From assembly GCF_910592395.1 (NCBI RefSeq), contig NC_088310.1, positions 19,849,501 to 19,913,500 on the forward strand: a stretch of DNA of 64,000 nt, written 5' to 3'. Positions 38,601-50,223 of this stretch are shown piece after piece (the first letter of the stretch is position 1; every line of letters begins with the position of its first letter). The notes beneath the pieces are model-generated. The model was not told the DNA's origin. It made no database searches and saw nothing but the letters and a program-made list of their open reading frames with translations. Made by a program: the position numbers and the translations under genes. The DNA comes from Lineus longissimus (lineage: Eukaryota; Nemertea; Pilidiophora; Heteronemertea; Lineidae).

Positions 38601-38795
38601 TTAGGCACTCTAGGGGGGACGGTGAATTCAGTGAGTCACCATTTATTACAGCCAAGTGGTTCGATCAATCAGCCTTTTAGTACCTTCACCACAGATTGAA
38701 ATCTTTGGTGTTGTTTATTCACTCGGAGAGCTTCAAATAGTTGTCGGTTATTACTGAAATTGTTGTCAGCGTTTTTAATACATTCTTGCTGACCG

Positions 38796-39362
38796 ATGTG
38801 GAAACAACTTTCTCGCACTCTGCACGACATTTTTATCAGGCTTGACCAAAATGTTTGGTTGGTGCGTTGTCAGTGGTTGACATTAGAGTCACCAAAATGG
38901 GCAATTGGTAAAGGCTCTTTAGAAATATACAAAATTCAGATTGCCTGGCCAATCTCTTTTACTGATCTCGGAGGTATGGGAGCCAAGTTTGAGATTTCAA
39001 TTGTGCCAAGCCGATGTAACTCAACATCCCACCTTTTGGCCAGAGCAAATACAATGATCCCACATTTGGCTGAGGCTTGCTTCCTATGGGTATGCAAACG
39101 CACTCCGTGTACCCTTATCTCTTTTGCCGATCTTCTTCAAAGGGTTCTTGTCAGTGATGCCCCCACCGATGACAGATCACTGTCTGTGGCTATTTGTTCC
39201 CAACAAATCTCTTTCATCTTGGACATGGTCATCCCAGGAAATATCCGCATCATTTGGACAAGCTCAATGTCTCTGAACAAATCACAGGTTTCACTCATCA
39301 AAGCGATCCTTCACTGCTCTGTTGTTCTGCTGGTCAGAGACAATATGTGGGACATATCATAA
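38796..39362 (+). other. 188-codon open frame, unidentified
   Basis: This is the longest open frame in the window, starting at ATG and ending TAA. It has no recognisable domain. The opposite strand is also unusually open: between about 39230 and 38940 the complement reads through about 90 codons with one stop, including WDVELHRLGTIEISNLAP and SVKEIGQAI. It could be a decayed exon or a retroelement or viral fossil read from either strand. It could also be a chance frame, since a frame of this length is only mildly unexpected in 64 kb. Confidence 0.25.
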
Positions 39363-40437
39363 AATGCTGTCAATGATATCATTCCTTTTCAGCAAGCTGG
39401 GTGACAATGTGTCATTGACAGATTCTTTTGTAAACTTCCTCAGTATTCACTGTCCACTCCTCATTCTTGACCCAGAAGAATGATTACATATCACAAGATA
39501 TCTTATATGGTTGAAGAAATGCCATTATTGATTTGCAAGTTTCAAAGATGAAATGAGAAACCATTACCGTTGACCGTATCAGCCCGGAAAATTGAATCAG
39601 TATTTTCACTGTGTTAGAAAAAAGTCAACCGGTGTCAATAGTGAAACTGGAAACTTCTTTCTCAAACAGATACACCATGTACCTCCAGAAAACAACTTGG
39701 TATCTGTAATCAAGAGGTACTTGTTTCTTCTTCTGCTGTTCGAATGCTTGACTTCGATGGAGGGTGGAGCCACTTTGTGCATGGAGAACCTACTTGTCTA
39801 CATTGATTTTACCTCCTGGTTCTCATATTCTACACTCATCAAGTAAGTGTTCAAACTCTTGAGGACCAGAGTGGATGACAGAGGTCAGCAAATACTTGGA
39901 CTGCAACAGGCATGACAGGGGAACATTGAAATGCCCAGGGTATAACATTGGATATTGATACTGTTCTCCTATTCTTCTCTTGATCACTTGTCACTGCTGA
40001 ATCAACACTTTTATAATGAGAACAGAGGACTCGAAAGTTTTTGCAACAGGTTGGACAACATTTTCTGTCTCAACTCTGGACAAGCCTTTGTACGCTTCTC
40101 CAGAGAGAGGGTAGTCACAAAGTGGTCGTACCAAGGACAAGAAGGAATTGTCCATTCTCTAATGAAGCTAAGATTTGGTATCTGACATAGTCTTCTCATT
40201 CCAACCAGCATTAGATATGACTTGACTCATGCCAATTCAACTATTTTCCATTGTGGTCACCCTAGCTGTCAATTATTCTCCAACACTGAGCTCCGGCTTA
40301 AGATTTACCCTTAAAGAGACAGTCCTTTCTCTGGAGAGTGACAACCTGTTTGTCCCGTCACTCTGGACAATCTGTGAGGCATTGGAAATGTCAACACGAA
40401 ATGCCCAGGGGCTTCTCTCCATCGGCCAGTGTCTCAA

Positions 40438-40806
40438 GTGTCCCCTTGGTCCTATCTTGGACAACCCTGAAACATTTCATTGTTTGGTTGCTTGAGCTAA
40501 ACACATCAGAATCTGATATCAGGGAAGCTTATTTGTGGTAGAGTTGTCTTCCTGTGAAGGGATGGCCTTGGAGTGGTTCTGTTTTGTGAACTGTCCTTGA
40601 ATGAAGATGACATTGCCTATGGGGATTACATAATGTCCCCTCAGTCCCATCCTGGATAACCCTGAGCATTTCAATGTCAGTTGCCTCAGCCAATACTCTG
40701 ATATCTGTGAGGTATCTTGGTAGAATTGACTCTACTTGAAGGGATGGCCTTGGGAGAATTCTGTGTCCTTGTGAACGTAGAAGACACTGTCTATCAGGAG
40801 ATTACG
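40438..40806. repeat. Decayed tandem duplication, about 196-bp period
   Basis: Unit 40438-40633 and unit 40634-40806 share TGTCCC, ATCxTGGAxAACCCTGA, a perfect GAAGGGATGGCCTTGG and a terminal GGATTAC/AGATTAC. The 15-mer GTCACCCTAGCTGTC also occurs before (40256) and after (40817) the pair, so the array was once longer. Divergence is roughly a quarter of positions. Confidence 0.7.
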
Positions 40807-41063
40807 TTTGAGTGTAGTCACCCTAGCTGTCTCGAAGTTGAGGCAATCAAACTCGAAACAGAGACATTTATATCCCAGAATCTGTAATCTCTGAGGTTGA
40901 TAGTTGTAGGTGCCCCCCCCCCTCCCGGATGTGCTTTGGTTTCCTCCTACATCACGAATGTTAGAGCTCTGGCCTAAGTTCCAATCCTTCATGGTTTAGA
41001 AAAAAAGCTACCATATGCATTTATTTCAAATTTATCATTCATTTCCGATTTGTCTGACTTCAT

Positions 41064-41143
41064 CTATTAGGACACCTCACCATAAAGGACAACATGATAC
41101 TATATAGTGTTCTTAATCTAGAGGTTTTCCAATATTTGTTCCT
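41064..41143. mobile_element. Degraded MITE fragment (same family as 4460-4630)
   Basis: CTATTAGGACACCTC at the left and TTAATCTAGAGGTTTTCC at the right repeat the inner and outer arms of the 4460-4630 element in the expected opposed orientation. The middle is mostly deleted. Confidence 0.35.
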
Positions 41144-43597
41144 GTCATACTGTTGTGGAGGCAGGTCATAAGGTGAAGGTTATTGGTCAGTCTAGCCGTA
41201 TTGTCCTCGGTATTTGCTCTCTTATCACTTGATATCAGGCCTTTATCAACAAACAAGGATATCAGAATCCTGCTTTATGAATACCGTCAGATCAATAGGC
41301 CTATAGTTAGTTAGATCAGATCAGATTGGATACGTTAACCCCCTGTGGTTGACACCAAAACATTGGTCGCTGAAACCCAATAATGAGTTTTGTTAAGGTA
41401 TTGGCCTGCATGTTTCAGACGTGGACGAAGTAACAAAGTCAGAGTGTCAACCAATGTTCTTCATCATAATTGTCATCATCATCAGCATCATCAAAGCATC
41501 CTGATTCTTTTGTGTCTTTACCGTAAATATGCAATGTCAGAGACCACTGGCCATCATCGGTTCACCACACTGAGACTACCTATGCTGCTAGGTGGCACTG
41601 GGCCGACTTGTCACCCCGCTTGTCACTCCATTGGTGCCTTAGCAGTATCTTATGGTAAAAAATATTATTCAGACTACCTAAGGTTTCCTTTTACACCAAG
41701 AAGCGTGCAATTACTCCTGCCTGGTGGGCTATCCTATTGTCTGTGTCAGTAAGCAGGGCACCCTAGGTCATCATTAAACTTTATTATCAGGGTTCTCTTA
41801 TCGATAAGAGGTTTTCTGGATGGAACCCAAATTACACGCTTACGCCAGAGTTGGAATGACATACGCTCTTATTGGCCCAGTGATTCAATTAGAAAAACCA
41901 TGGGACAGAAATTTGACCACTTTAACCACATACTTCTGTCAGAACCTATAATTGGCATTTTAACCCTTGTCCTTGGACTGCATTATGTCGAAAGCAATCA
42001 TTTGCGATGTCATGCCCTGTATGTGGTGTCCATCTCTTTGATACCTAAGACAAGAGCGCCTCATATTAGACCTGATTAGACAATAGTGGTTCTAAAGCAC
42101 TTTAGCATGACTCTGTTCTGTCTATAAAGTACTATAAACCATGTCTTCATAGCACCCAAAGCAACTGTGACTCAAATGAACAGTCATTTACCATGAGGTG
42201 TACCAAACCAACAGGTTGTCTTATTAATCATCAAATTTTTGATGGTCGATGCTTCAATAGTTTTATCATCCACCTCATTATCACCCTTTCTGAGTTTCAG
42301 TCACAATACAAATACTGGTGTGGTCTTTCCTTATCTTGGGAGATAAAAATCTGGAAGCGTCTCCAGTCATAAAGGAAAGGAGCAAAGACAGTGGGATGGT
42401 TCGTGTTGACACTGGTTCAATATGAAAGATTTGATTTGATTGAAATGTCATCGTGAAGGTCGTAACTGCGTAAAGACGCTTGGAAGTTTCTGAAATCTTG
42501 TCATAAAGAGAAAAATAAGGTGTCTGGTCTGTTGGTCATTTCCTTAATGGTTCATAATGTAAGAGATTTTGGGCAGTGGAGTAGAAACTGTTTGATCTGA
42601 TGTAAAATATCTGCAGGTTTTCAGTTTGGTAGATGGTCATTTTCTGGCAAGGTCGTTTATAGTTTGGGGAAATATTTTGATAAAGACCGTCCTCGGTTAT
42701 GTTCTGGGTCAGTGGTCATTCTAAATGTTATTATACACTTATCTGTTAGAATGCGTGGTCCTTTTGAGGTAAACATTTAACAAAACCACAGATTTGTCTT
42801 CCAGCCCCTGTGCTTCAGGATGGATGAACATGTTACTTTGGCTCAGTAGAATGACTTCCAAATGATAAATAATCCATGCTTGATTGGTTCCTTGATAGAA
42901 TTGAACCAAGTACATAGAATTTCGATTAAGTCTTTGAATAAGATGAATAAAATTGACCCTCTTAGCATTATTCTGTAAAATAAACATTCACACTTCCTTA
43001 TGATGAGTTATATTTTGGCCATGATTGGAACTAAGTAGAAATCCTTTGTCCGAAAGCTTGGCTGTAAATTGTGTGTTCTAAGCCCGTAGTATCAGGTGAT
43101 ATTTGGTAACTTCTTCAAGCCTATAGACACAGCTCTAGAAGTCCACAATGTCACTGAAGTCACGTTTCTGAAGACTTTACCCAAAAACCCTCTTGCTCAT
43201 ACACATTTATGAGATATTGTAAATAAACGGGATACCCTTTGGTAAATAACCAGGCCTATAATGTATAGTTAAGGCAGAAATTAGGAAAACCTCACGCATT
43301 AGGAGCATAGGAGGTCTTAGCAAATATTTTGGCAGGGCTTGCATGAGTAGCTTCATTGAATAGGTGTTTGCACACAACTTGGAGGAGTCTTAACCCCTTT
43401 CTGACTAATACATCAAAACGTGAGTGGGACACATTTATAAATAGTTCCTGGAAAGTCAACTTATCCTTTCGAAAATATTGACCTTTTTGTCTACCTTTTC
43501 TTCTTTGTGTTATTTTCAGACTCGGTAATGTCCTGGTTGAGGATGTATTGATGATTTAAGGTGGTTAAGGTTTCACTGTGTGCTGACGTATTTGGTT

Positions 43598-43645
43598 ATA
43601 CCAGCCATACAGAGCTATACCTGCCATACAGAGCTATACCTGCTG
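43598..43645. repeat. Short tandem repeat, 19-bp unit, about 2.5 copies
   Basis: CCATACAGAGCTATACCTG occurs twice in direct tandem, preceded and followed by partial copies. Confidence 0.85.
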
Positions 43646-46161
43646 GAAGAAGAGTCAATTGATCTTTTGTCTTGCAGAGTATTCCACGTCACACCAATTG
43701 CGCACTTGTCAAAAATGTCGATACTGGCTCATGAGGTCTCTGTGCGCACTGGTGAAGTTATCTGTGAGAAAGAGGGTCGCTGTACTGGTTTTTGGCATTG
43801 TGTGTACCGGTAACAATTCAATAATTTAGTTTGTAGGTGTAACCTAATTAGAGTCCTGGGCTTTCTGGGCTTTCCTATCTCAAGTGTTTTCTCATTAGAA
43901 ATAACAAAAGTACAATACATAGTGAGAATGTCATCGTCATTGTCAACCAATATTTGTGACTGCTGAAACTGCGGCACATCAAACAAACTGTGTGTTTCAT
44001 CAGTTCATATTTTGTGAACAAATCTATCAGATGGTGAGGAGGCCACCTTTGAAAGAGATCAACCCATTTTGGTGGGTCAAACTACTCACTACTCAGAATA
44101 GCCATTTGTTCTACCGTGCTTTCATCAAAGATGGATCACTTTCAACTATATCAAATGTTGAAGTACTGTCCCATGGTCATATTTAGTAGGAGGGCAAAAG
44201 AGGGGCAACTGCTCCCTCAGACGTCTACATAAAACGTGGTGTTCTGCTTCCTCCAGACCAATTAGGTTGGGTGAATACAGCCCAGATCATATGAGCCAAA
44301 TTAGAGCACCTGTGCCCTTGACTCGCTTTCGACACCCAAAATTAATATCTGCTATCAAAGTCTAAATCTATCTATAATTTCAAGTGTTCTGATTTCAAAA
44401 TATCAGTAGGGCAGACGTCACTTGGTTATCTGTCGGCAGACATGAGGTGGTCTCACCAGATCGTGCCTGAGTCGAACGCAAGGTCATTGACGTGGTTTTC
44501 ATTGATAAGTTTGTCATAGGTTATGAATGGGGTTATTAGCTCTGACATAAGGGACAATCAGGACACTACAGTACTTGTGCATGCCTTTCGAATGGCCACA
44601 CACTGCTGATGTAAGATAGACAGTATGCTGATAGTGCTGATGACAACATTATCCTTTCACCAGTGGTACAATTAATCTTTTTGTTTGTGTTTTCCCCAAG
44701 TGTAGCACTTTTGTCTTTATCATTATCATGTTATTTCTATGGCATGGACCCACCAATGGTTACAATGTTGTAGTTCACATGCCCATTTTCCCATTTCATG
44801 TTTGACGATTTCACAACAGACTGCTGTCATTGTCGCACCTGATTCTATTTTTAGCCACTAATTCATCGAGAGATAAAATCAAGTCTTATTGGCGACAATT
44901 CCCGCCAATTTTCCTAATCACATGTGTCTCCCGCCCACATTACAATAGCTCCAAAGCGGATACATATTTCATTGTCAAAGTTTATATGATGAATTTCTCG
45001 TACTTGGACATTATCGAACCATCTCGTTATTGTTGCAAGAATGAGTACCCGTCAAGACGGGCAGAACTCCTGCCTGACACCGTGGCCAGAGTAGAGGTGC
45101 GAACTATTAAACAGGTGGGTATGGGACTTCATGACTCACTCAAGATCTCCCAGCAGTTGAGTGGAGTCATTAAGTGGCGAGGTGATGATTGCAACTGCGT
45201 TGTGGGAAACCAGCGCCATAATTAAACAAATGCCTGTATTGTAATGCGCTGTCTGTTTGCCTTCTGCAGGTCTTACCCATATGTCACAGTATTTGACTGT
45301 GGGAACATTTTAAGGAGAAGTAATTTCAGTTTAATTGATCCCTATGGTGTTGATTTTATTGATAATAGTAAAATGGCATACAAATCTTTGTTAAGGTCTC
45401 ATCATTTTTTTCTTATGTTAGTATTGAAAAGAGTATTGGTGGATTCTCACTTTAATATGAAGCCCAGAAAAATGTCATGAAGTATCAAAAGCTTGATATC
45501 CAGTAGGTGTCTTCTGGCATCTTCATTTTAGCTTTGCTATCCTAAGACTATAATTTGGTTGTACAATGACAAACTACATTATAATGTAAACTTGCAGCAT
45601 CTTTCCACTTAAATTTCATGGAAATTAATACCAGATGGAAGAGTTTTCAACTTTTTCTTATATTCCTTACACGAGATGAAAAAATTCAGTAAAATCATAG
45701 TGATTATATCTCTTTACCCAAGAATTAAAATCGCTAAGTGTTCTTACATATCATTTTGTGTAGATTTCCCAACAGATAAGGTCAAACTGACTGCAGTTGA
45801 CTATTGTCAAGTTACAAAGATTGTCAAAGCTTTCTGCTAATAACCCATCTGCTCTAGTTAAACTGTGAAAATCAATAGTTTTCTTGAATGAGGCGACTGG
45901 GGGAGCATGAGAAAGTCCTCAGGGTGTTGCAATGGTACAGCATGTGGCAATGAAACACTACACCATCAGAATATAACGGGCCAGAACCTTGGTGGTGACG
46001 CCTCATAATGGTATTTAATGAGATATCGTTGAGAAATAGCTGTTCAGTTATTTTATCTCAACCAGTTTGTATTAGAGATTGACCACAATAGTTTGAGGGC
46101 CTGATGTCACCTATTTTGACACTCAAGGCTTTGTCATTGCTGCATCTTTGGTATCTGGTAC

Positions 46162-46480
46162 AAGACCCTTTGAGTCTGTATGCAATGGTACTCAGTACAA
46201 GACCCTGGAAGTCTGTATGCAATGATACTCAGTACAAGACCCTGGAAGTCTGTATGCAATGATACTCAGTTAAAGACCCTTGGAGTCTGGATGCAATGGT
46301 ACTCGGTACAAGACCCTGGAAGTCTGTATGCAATGGTACTCAGTACAAGACCCTTTGAGTCTGGATGCAATGGTACTCAGTACAAGACCCTTGGAGTCTT
46401 GATGTAGTGGTACTTGGTACAAGACCCTTGGAGTCTTGATGCAGTGGTACTCAGTACAAGACCGAGGCCCTGGGGTTCTT
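46162..46480. repeat. Minisatellite, 37-bp period, about 9 copies
   Basis: AAGACCCT recurs every 37 bases from 46162 to about 46458. The unit is AAGACCCTTGGAGTCTGGAT followed by GCAATGGTACTCAGTAC. Because 37 is not a multiple of three, the open frame through it (46180-46407) shifts frame each unit and is not a gene. Confidence 0.95.
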
Positions 46481-49420
46481 GATGCAATGTCGGGTCATGG
46501 AAGGAGCCGACCTCATCATCATATATCAGTGTTATTTCTGGGGGCAGTGAGAATCGATCAGTAATGAGACTTTCTTCGCACTTTTCGAAGGCCATTTAAC
46601 CTTCATCCCTTCATTATTGTGCAAGTATGGTGGGAAAATAGTAACAGTGGTGTTGATATCACCAGCTGTACCATTGGCATGCTTGGGCTAGTACCGCATT
46701 CAATGCCACCGAATTTCATTCCCATGTTTAAGTCAACCATCAGTTATTGCATGGTGTCTATCATAATTGTGCACATACTTCCGCACAAATTAAGGTTAAT
46801 TACTTGAAACTTACGAAACAGGCCAACAGATCTATTTAGGATACTCTTTAAGAGCCGGAAGCTCTAATTGGGTCTGTGGACATACTTGGGAGTGACGGCA
46901 TCAATTAGAACTTATTTTTGAATCCTGCTGTTATTTTCATAATGTACGCTGTGATGATTATCAACAAGCCATGTATTGTTCTAATAAACGGATGCACATC
47001 TCGAGTGGAGGAGGGTGCCACTTAATCGGCGAGATTTATACGGTCAATTGCATTACACTTCTGGTTCCTGAAGCAACAGTGGCTTTGCCTTGAGCTTCCT
47101 GTGCCACCCTTTCCTAGCATCATTTGTGCTCCTTATCATTTCATACCTTATAAGGGTTCTGATAATAAGATTTGTCAGAATTCTGCATCAGATAGAAATG
47201 GCTTAGGAACTAGGAGTCTGGCACAGCTTTACCTGCTGTCACATGCCCCCCCCCCCCTCTTCCAGCCCCCCCCCCCTCTTTAGGTACCCTTTCAGAGGGC
47301 TGCAGGGAATTGTATGTTGATCATAGTGCTTTTAGTTGACAGCAAAATTATCGAGAAAGGAGATATACATTGTCAATGTTTCAGTTAACTTGACCCACTA
47401 TCCAAAATCATCCAATTACCAACTCTTTGATCAACCTATTCATAGCACCCATTAAATTAGGCTATTCTCATTCCCAAAAAAGGGTATCCCATTAGCATTG
47501 AAGTGCTAATGAAAATGACCCGTGGGGCTTTGCACTCAATTTGAGGCCACCACCAGGATGGAAGGCTTTGTGCCATTCCATCACTGCAGGTCCCCTGTCC
47601 TTCACATCTCCCCATGGCTTCCCTTGTATTGTTGCTCTAAGAATGGTGATTACCTCCAGCCACTGGTAGCGTTATGTAAGGCATTGTAAGCCGGACACCT
47701 GACTCTCCTTTGGACTCTTTTGGTGGCAGCCTTAGCAGTGGGATAACCAACCTTTCCAACCACAAAACTTTGATTGGTATTTTCACCATTGTATTTTTGC
47801 AGACCATTGGCTTCCTTTCACAACTTGTGGTAATTCTACCTTTATTCATTGTGCTGCCTTAATTGGGATATAAAGGTTTCATGTTGGACTTGAGATTTTG
47901 TGGTTTTGAAGAACTACCATCAAAGAATTTTGTTAAATGAAGCATAGTATGTGTTGGTATTTTTAAGTTTGATGGGTTTACTATATCCAGGTGCTATATC
48001 TGATGATTTAGGGAATGGATATGTGTTACAGGCTTGCAATGGATCCAAACAATTGCATCAGTCTATTGAACTATTTGACAACGACCCGACCCCCCCCCCC
48101 CCCCCAGTGGTAGCGATAGTTGGCCTAGTGGAGGTCAGACTTGCTTCCTATGCATGGGGCTTCGAAAACCCTTATCAACTTACCACAATTGTGGAGTTTT
48201 ATCGTGGATGAAATCTTGGTTTCTTTTCAAACCCTTTATAGCCCTAAGTGGAAGCAGCCAGCCATTTAGGTCCCTAATAGTGGTTGTGGAGTAACGTTAT
48301 GCAATCATCAAGCACTGTGTTCATCATGCAATATTAGATGAAATTGTCAAACCAAATGGCCTTCCTGTTAAGAAGTTTGTGCCATATTTGGCCACCCTGT
48401 CTTCCTTGCCATTCTATGGGGTGTTGACAGCCATAAACACTTTGGTGTTACCTCTTTTATGTCCTGTATTCAGTTACTCAGAGGTTGGGCATCTTTTGGC
48501 TTGCCTCTCTCCCCTTGCACATACACACTGATCACTCTCACCCAGAAGTATAAACAGTATCTTCTTTGGGAGGCCTGCAGTCACTTGGGCTGTGGCCATT
48601 GACCTATGTCTTCTTGGTTTCACTGGTCTTGCAAGAAGGTTCCCTCAGACCAATTGTTCTTTACTGCCAGTCATAAAATAAGAATATCTTAAGGCTTATT
48701 TTGTTTTTGCTTTCTTCCTCTCTTCACTTGTTTTCTCGTATTGTTAAACCTCTAGGTGATCCCATGTGTAACCATTAAGCTTGTTAGGTTGTTATACCAA
48801 ACCACTTGCTTCATTTGGCATTTAGTATTAAACTTGAAAGTCGTAATCTTATTTTCATGAACTGCTTGGAACCTTGAGTAAAACGCTTCCATCAAATGCT
48901 AATGTTAGCATAAGAGACTAACAATATCAGTTCATGACAGCACTCTCTGACTCATACATGTCGTATAAAGTTCTTGTGAGGAGGGTCCACATTCTCTCCA
49001 AAGTTCATGACACAATGTATCAATTGTCTGAATGGCTTTATGGACTTGTTTGCCAAGGCATGAAAATGCACTCGAGTTAAGGGCCTTTGGGTTTTCCGCC
49101 TGATGTTATTAACAGTTAAAGTGGCTCCTTACATGTCTGTCTGTGGGACATGACATGACTGAAATACTAAATGCACTGGTGCTGGTAGGCTCCTCTTTAT
49201 GGATGGCCAAGAGTAACACGTTCACTTATCTACTGCAGGAATGTTGTCTTTCTCAAGAGAAATTAAGACATTTATCAAAAAAATTACACAAAATTGGGGG
49301 CGTTTTTGTTTGATACTCCATATTTTGGTTGCATCCCCTAATACGGTTTCATGTTAATCACCAAGTCACCCTGTCCATCTTCAAGGAGGAGAGTCCATCA
49401 CCAGCTTTTCATTTCTCCCT
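46481..49420. other. Gene-poor stretch with C-rich runs
   Basis: Poly-C runs lie at 47246-47257, 47266-47276 and 48090-48105. A - strand frame at 47637-47849 has no recognisable motif. Nothing else is seen. Confidence 0.5.
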
Positions 49421-49424
49421 TTAA

Positions 49425-50219
49425 CTCTTTACATACGCTAGCCGCCGCTGGTCGGCGCAAAGAACTTACGCTGTTCTCCCAGGAGCCGCCATTACTCGGC
49501 TCCATTCAAACAGTGCGAAACTCCGGCAAGCCGACTACAAGCTACTCCAACTTTAATGTATCGTAATTTCTTATTGGCTGGCTCCATGGTGACCCTATTT
49601 GAATGGCCAATAAGAGATAAGCTTCTATTTTCTATTCAGGTCACTCCGTTCTAATTTAGTATTCATGAGGCATGAATAATAACGATGTATTGGCGGGATT
49701 CCCCAGGAAGTTGACCTCGTCGGCCATTTTTAAACGTTTCTTTAATCTTTTTTTTGATTGACGTGCCGCATTGTTCGGGACCAGCTGGGTTTATTTATGA
49801 TAGATTTATTTGATTCGAGCTCCGGATCAGAATTTGAAGGTTTTGCAGATTCAGATATCAATGTTTCGGTAGGAAGTGATGATAGTGACTGGGACTTAGA
49901 TTTTTATTATAAACATTTTGTGTTTACGGCGATTTGTAGAAATTTTTTTCTCTCCAAGTTTGCAGGCCTTGTTCTCGGTTACTTTTCGTTAGAATTCAAA
50001 ATAAATTACATGAGTTTATGCGGAATTTAATTCTTAGTTACTCCCCAAAATTTTAGTCCTGTACTATGAACAGCAATGGAGATAATATCACTTATGTAAA
50101 CACTACCTGAAATACGGCCGCGTCAGTGATGCGCTCCCGGGAAACTATATCAGAATAATGACGCTGTGTATTCAGGACTTTGACGCTATGACGCACGCGG
50201 GTCTAGCGTATGTAAAGAG
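49425..50219 (+). mobile_element. Internally deleted piggyBac-like transposon
   Basis: Both ends carry the same 17-bp terminal inverted repeat CTCTTTACATACGCTAG. Both are flanked by TTAA (49421-49424 and 50220-50223), the target-site duplication characteristic of piggyBac. The 795-bp interior is far shorter than an autonomous element. It contains an ATG at 49797 starting an acidic, serine-rich segment (FDSSSGSEFEGFADSDI) like the N-terminus of piggyBac transposases. The frame then runs into AT-rich non-homologous sequence and stops at 50030, with no DDD catalytic domain. The ends begin CTC rather than the usual CCC. GC-rich termini stand out against the AT-rich surroundings. Confidence 0.8.
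49797..50030 (+). pseudogene. piggyBac-like transposase N-terminal remnant
   Basis: About 36 acidic residues (SSSGSEFEGFADSDIN, then SDDSDWDLDF) are followed by unrelated hydrophobic sequence and a stop. This resembles the N-terminal leader of piggyBac-family transposases, and the catalytic core has been lost. The deletion junction is probably near 49905. Confidence 0.5.
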
Positions 50220-50223
50220 TTAA

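Larger units (their letters stand above)
40807..46160. other. Gene-poor stretch
   Basis: This contains a poly-C run (40913-40922), a degraded MITE relative (41064-41143) and a 19-bp duplication (43598-43645). An open region at 44830-45480 has exon-like segments that could not be chained in phase. No recognisable gene is present. Confidence 0.5.

Noticed and set aside
46180-46407. Frame with apparent peptide repeats (WYSVQDPGSLYAM)
   Set aside because: It is produced by the 37-bp minisatellite, whose period is not divisible by three.
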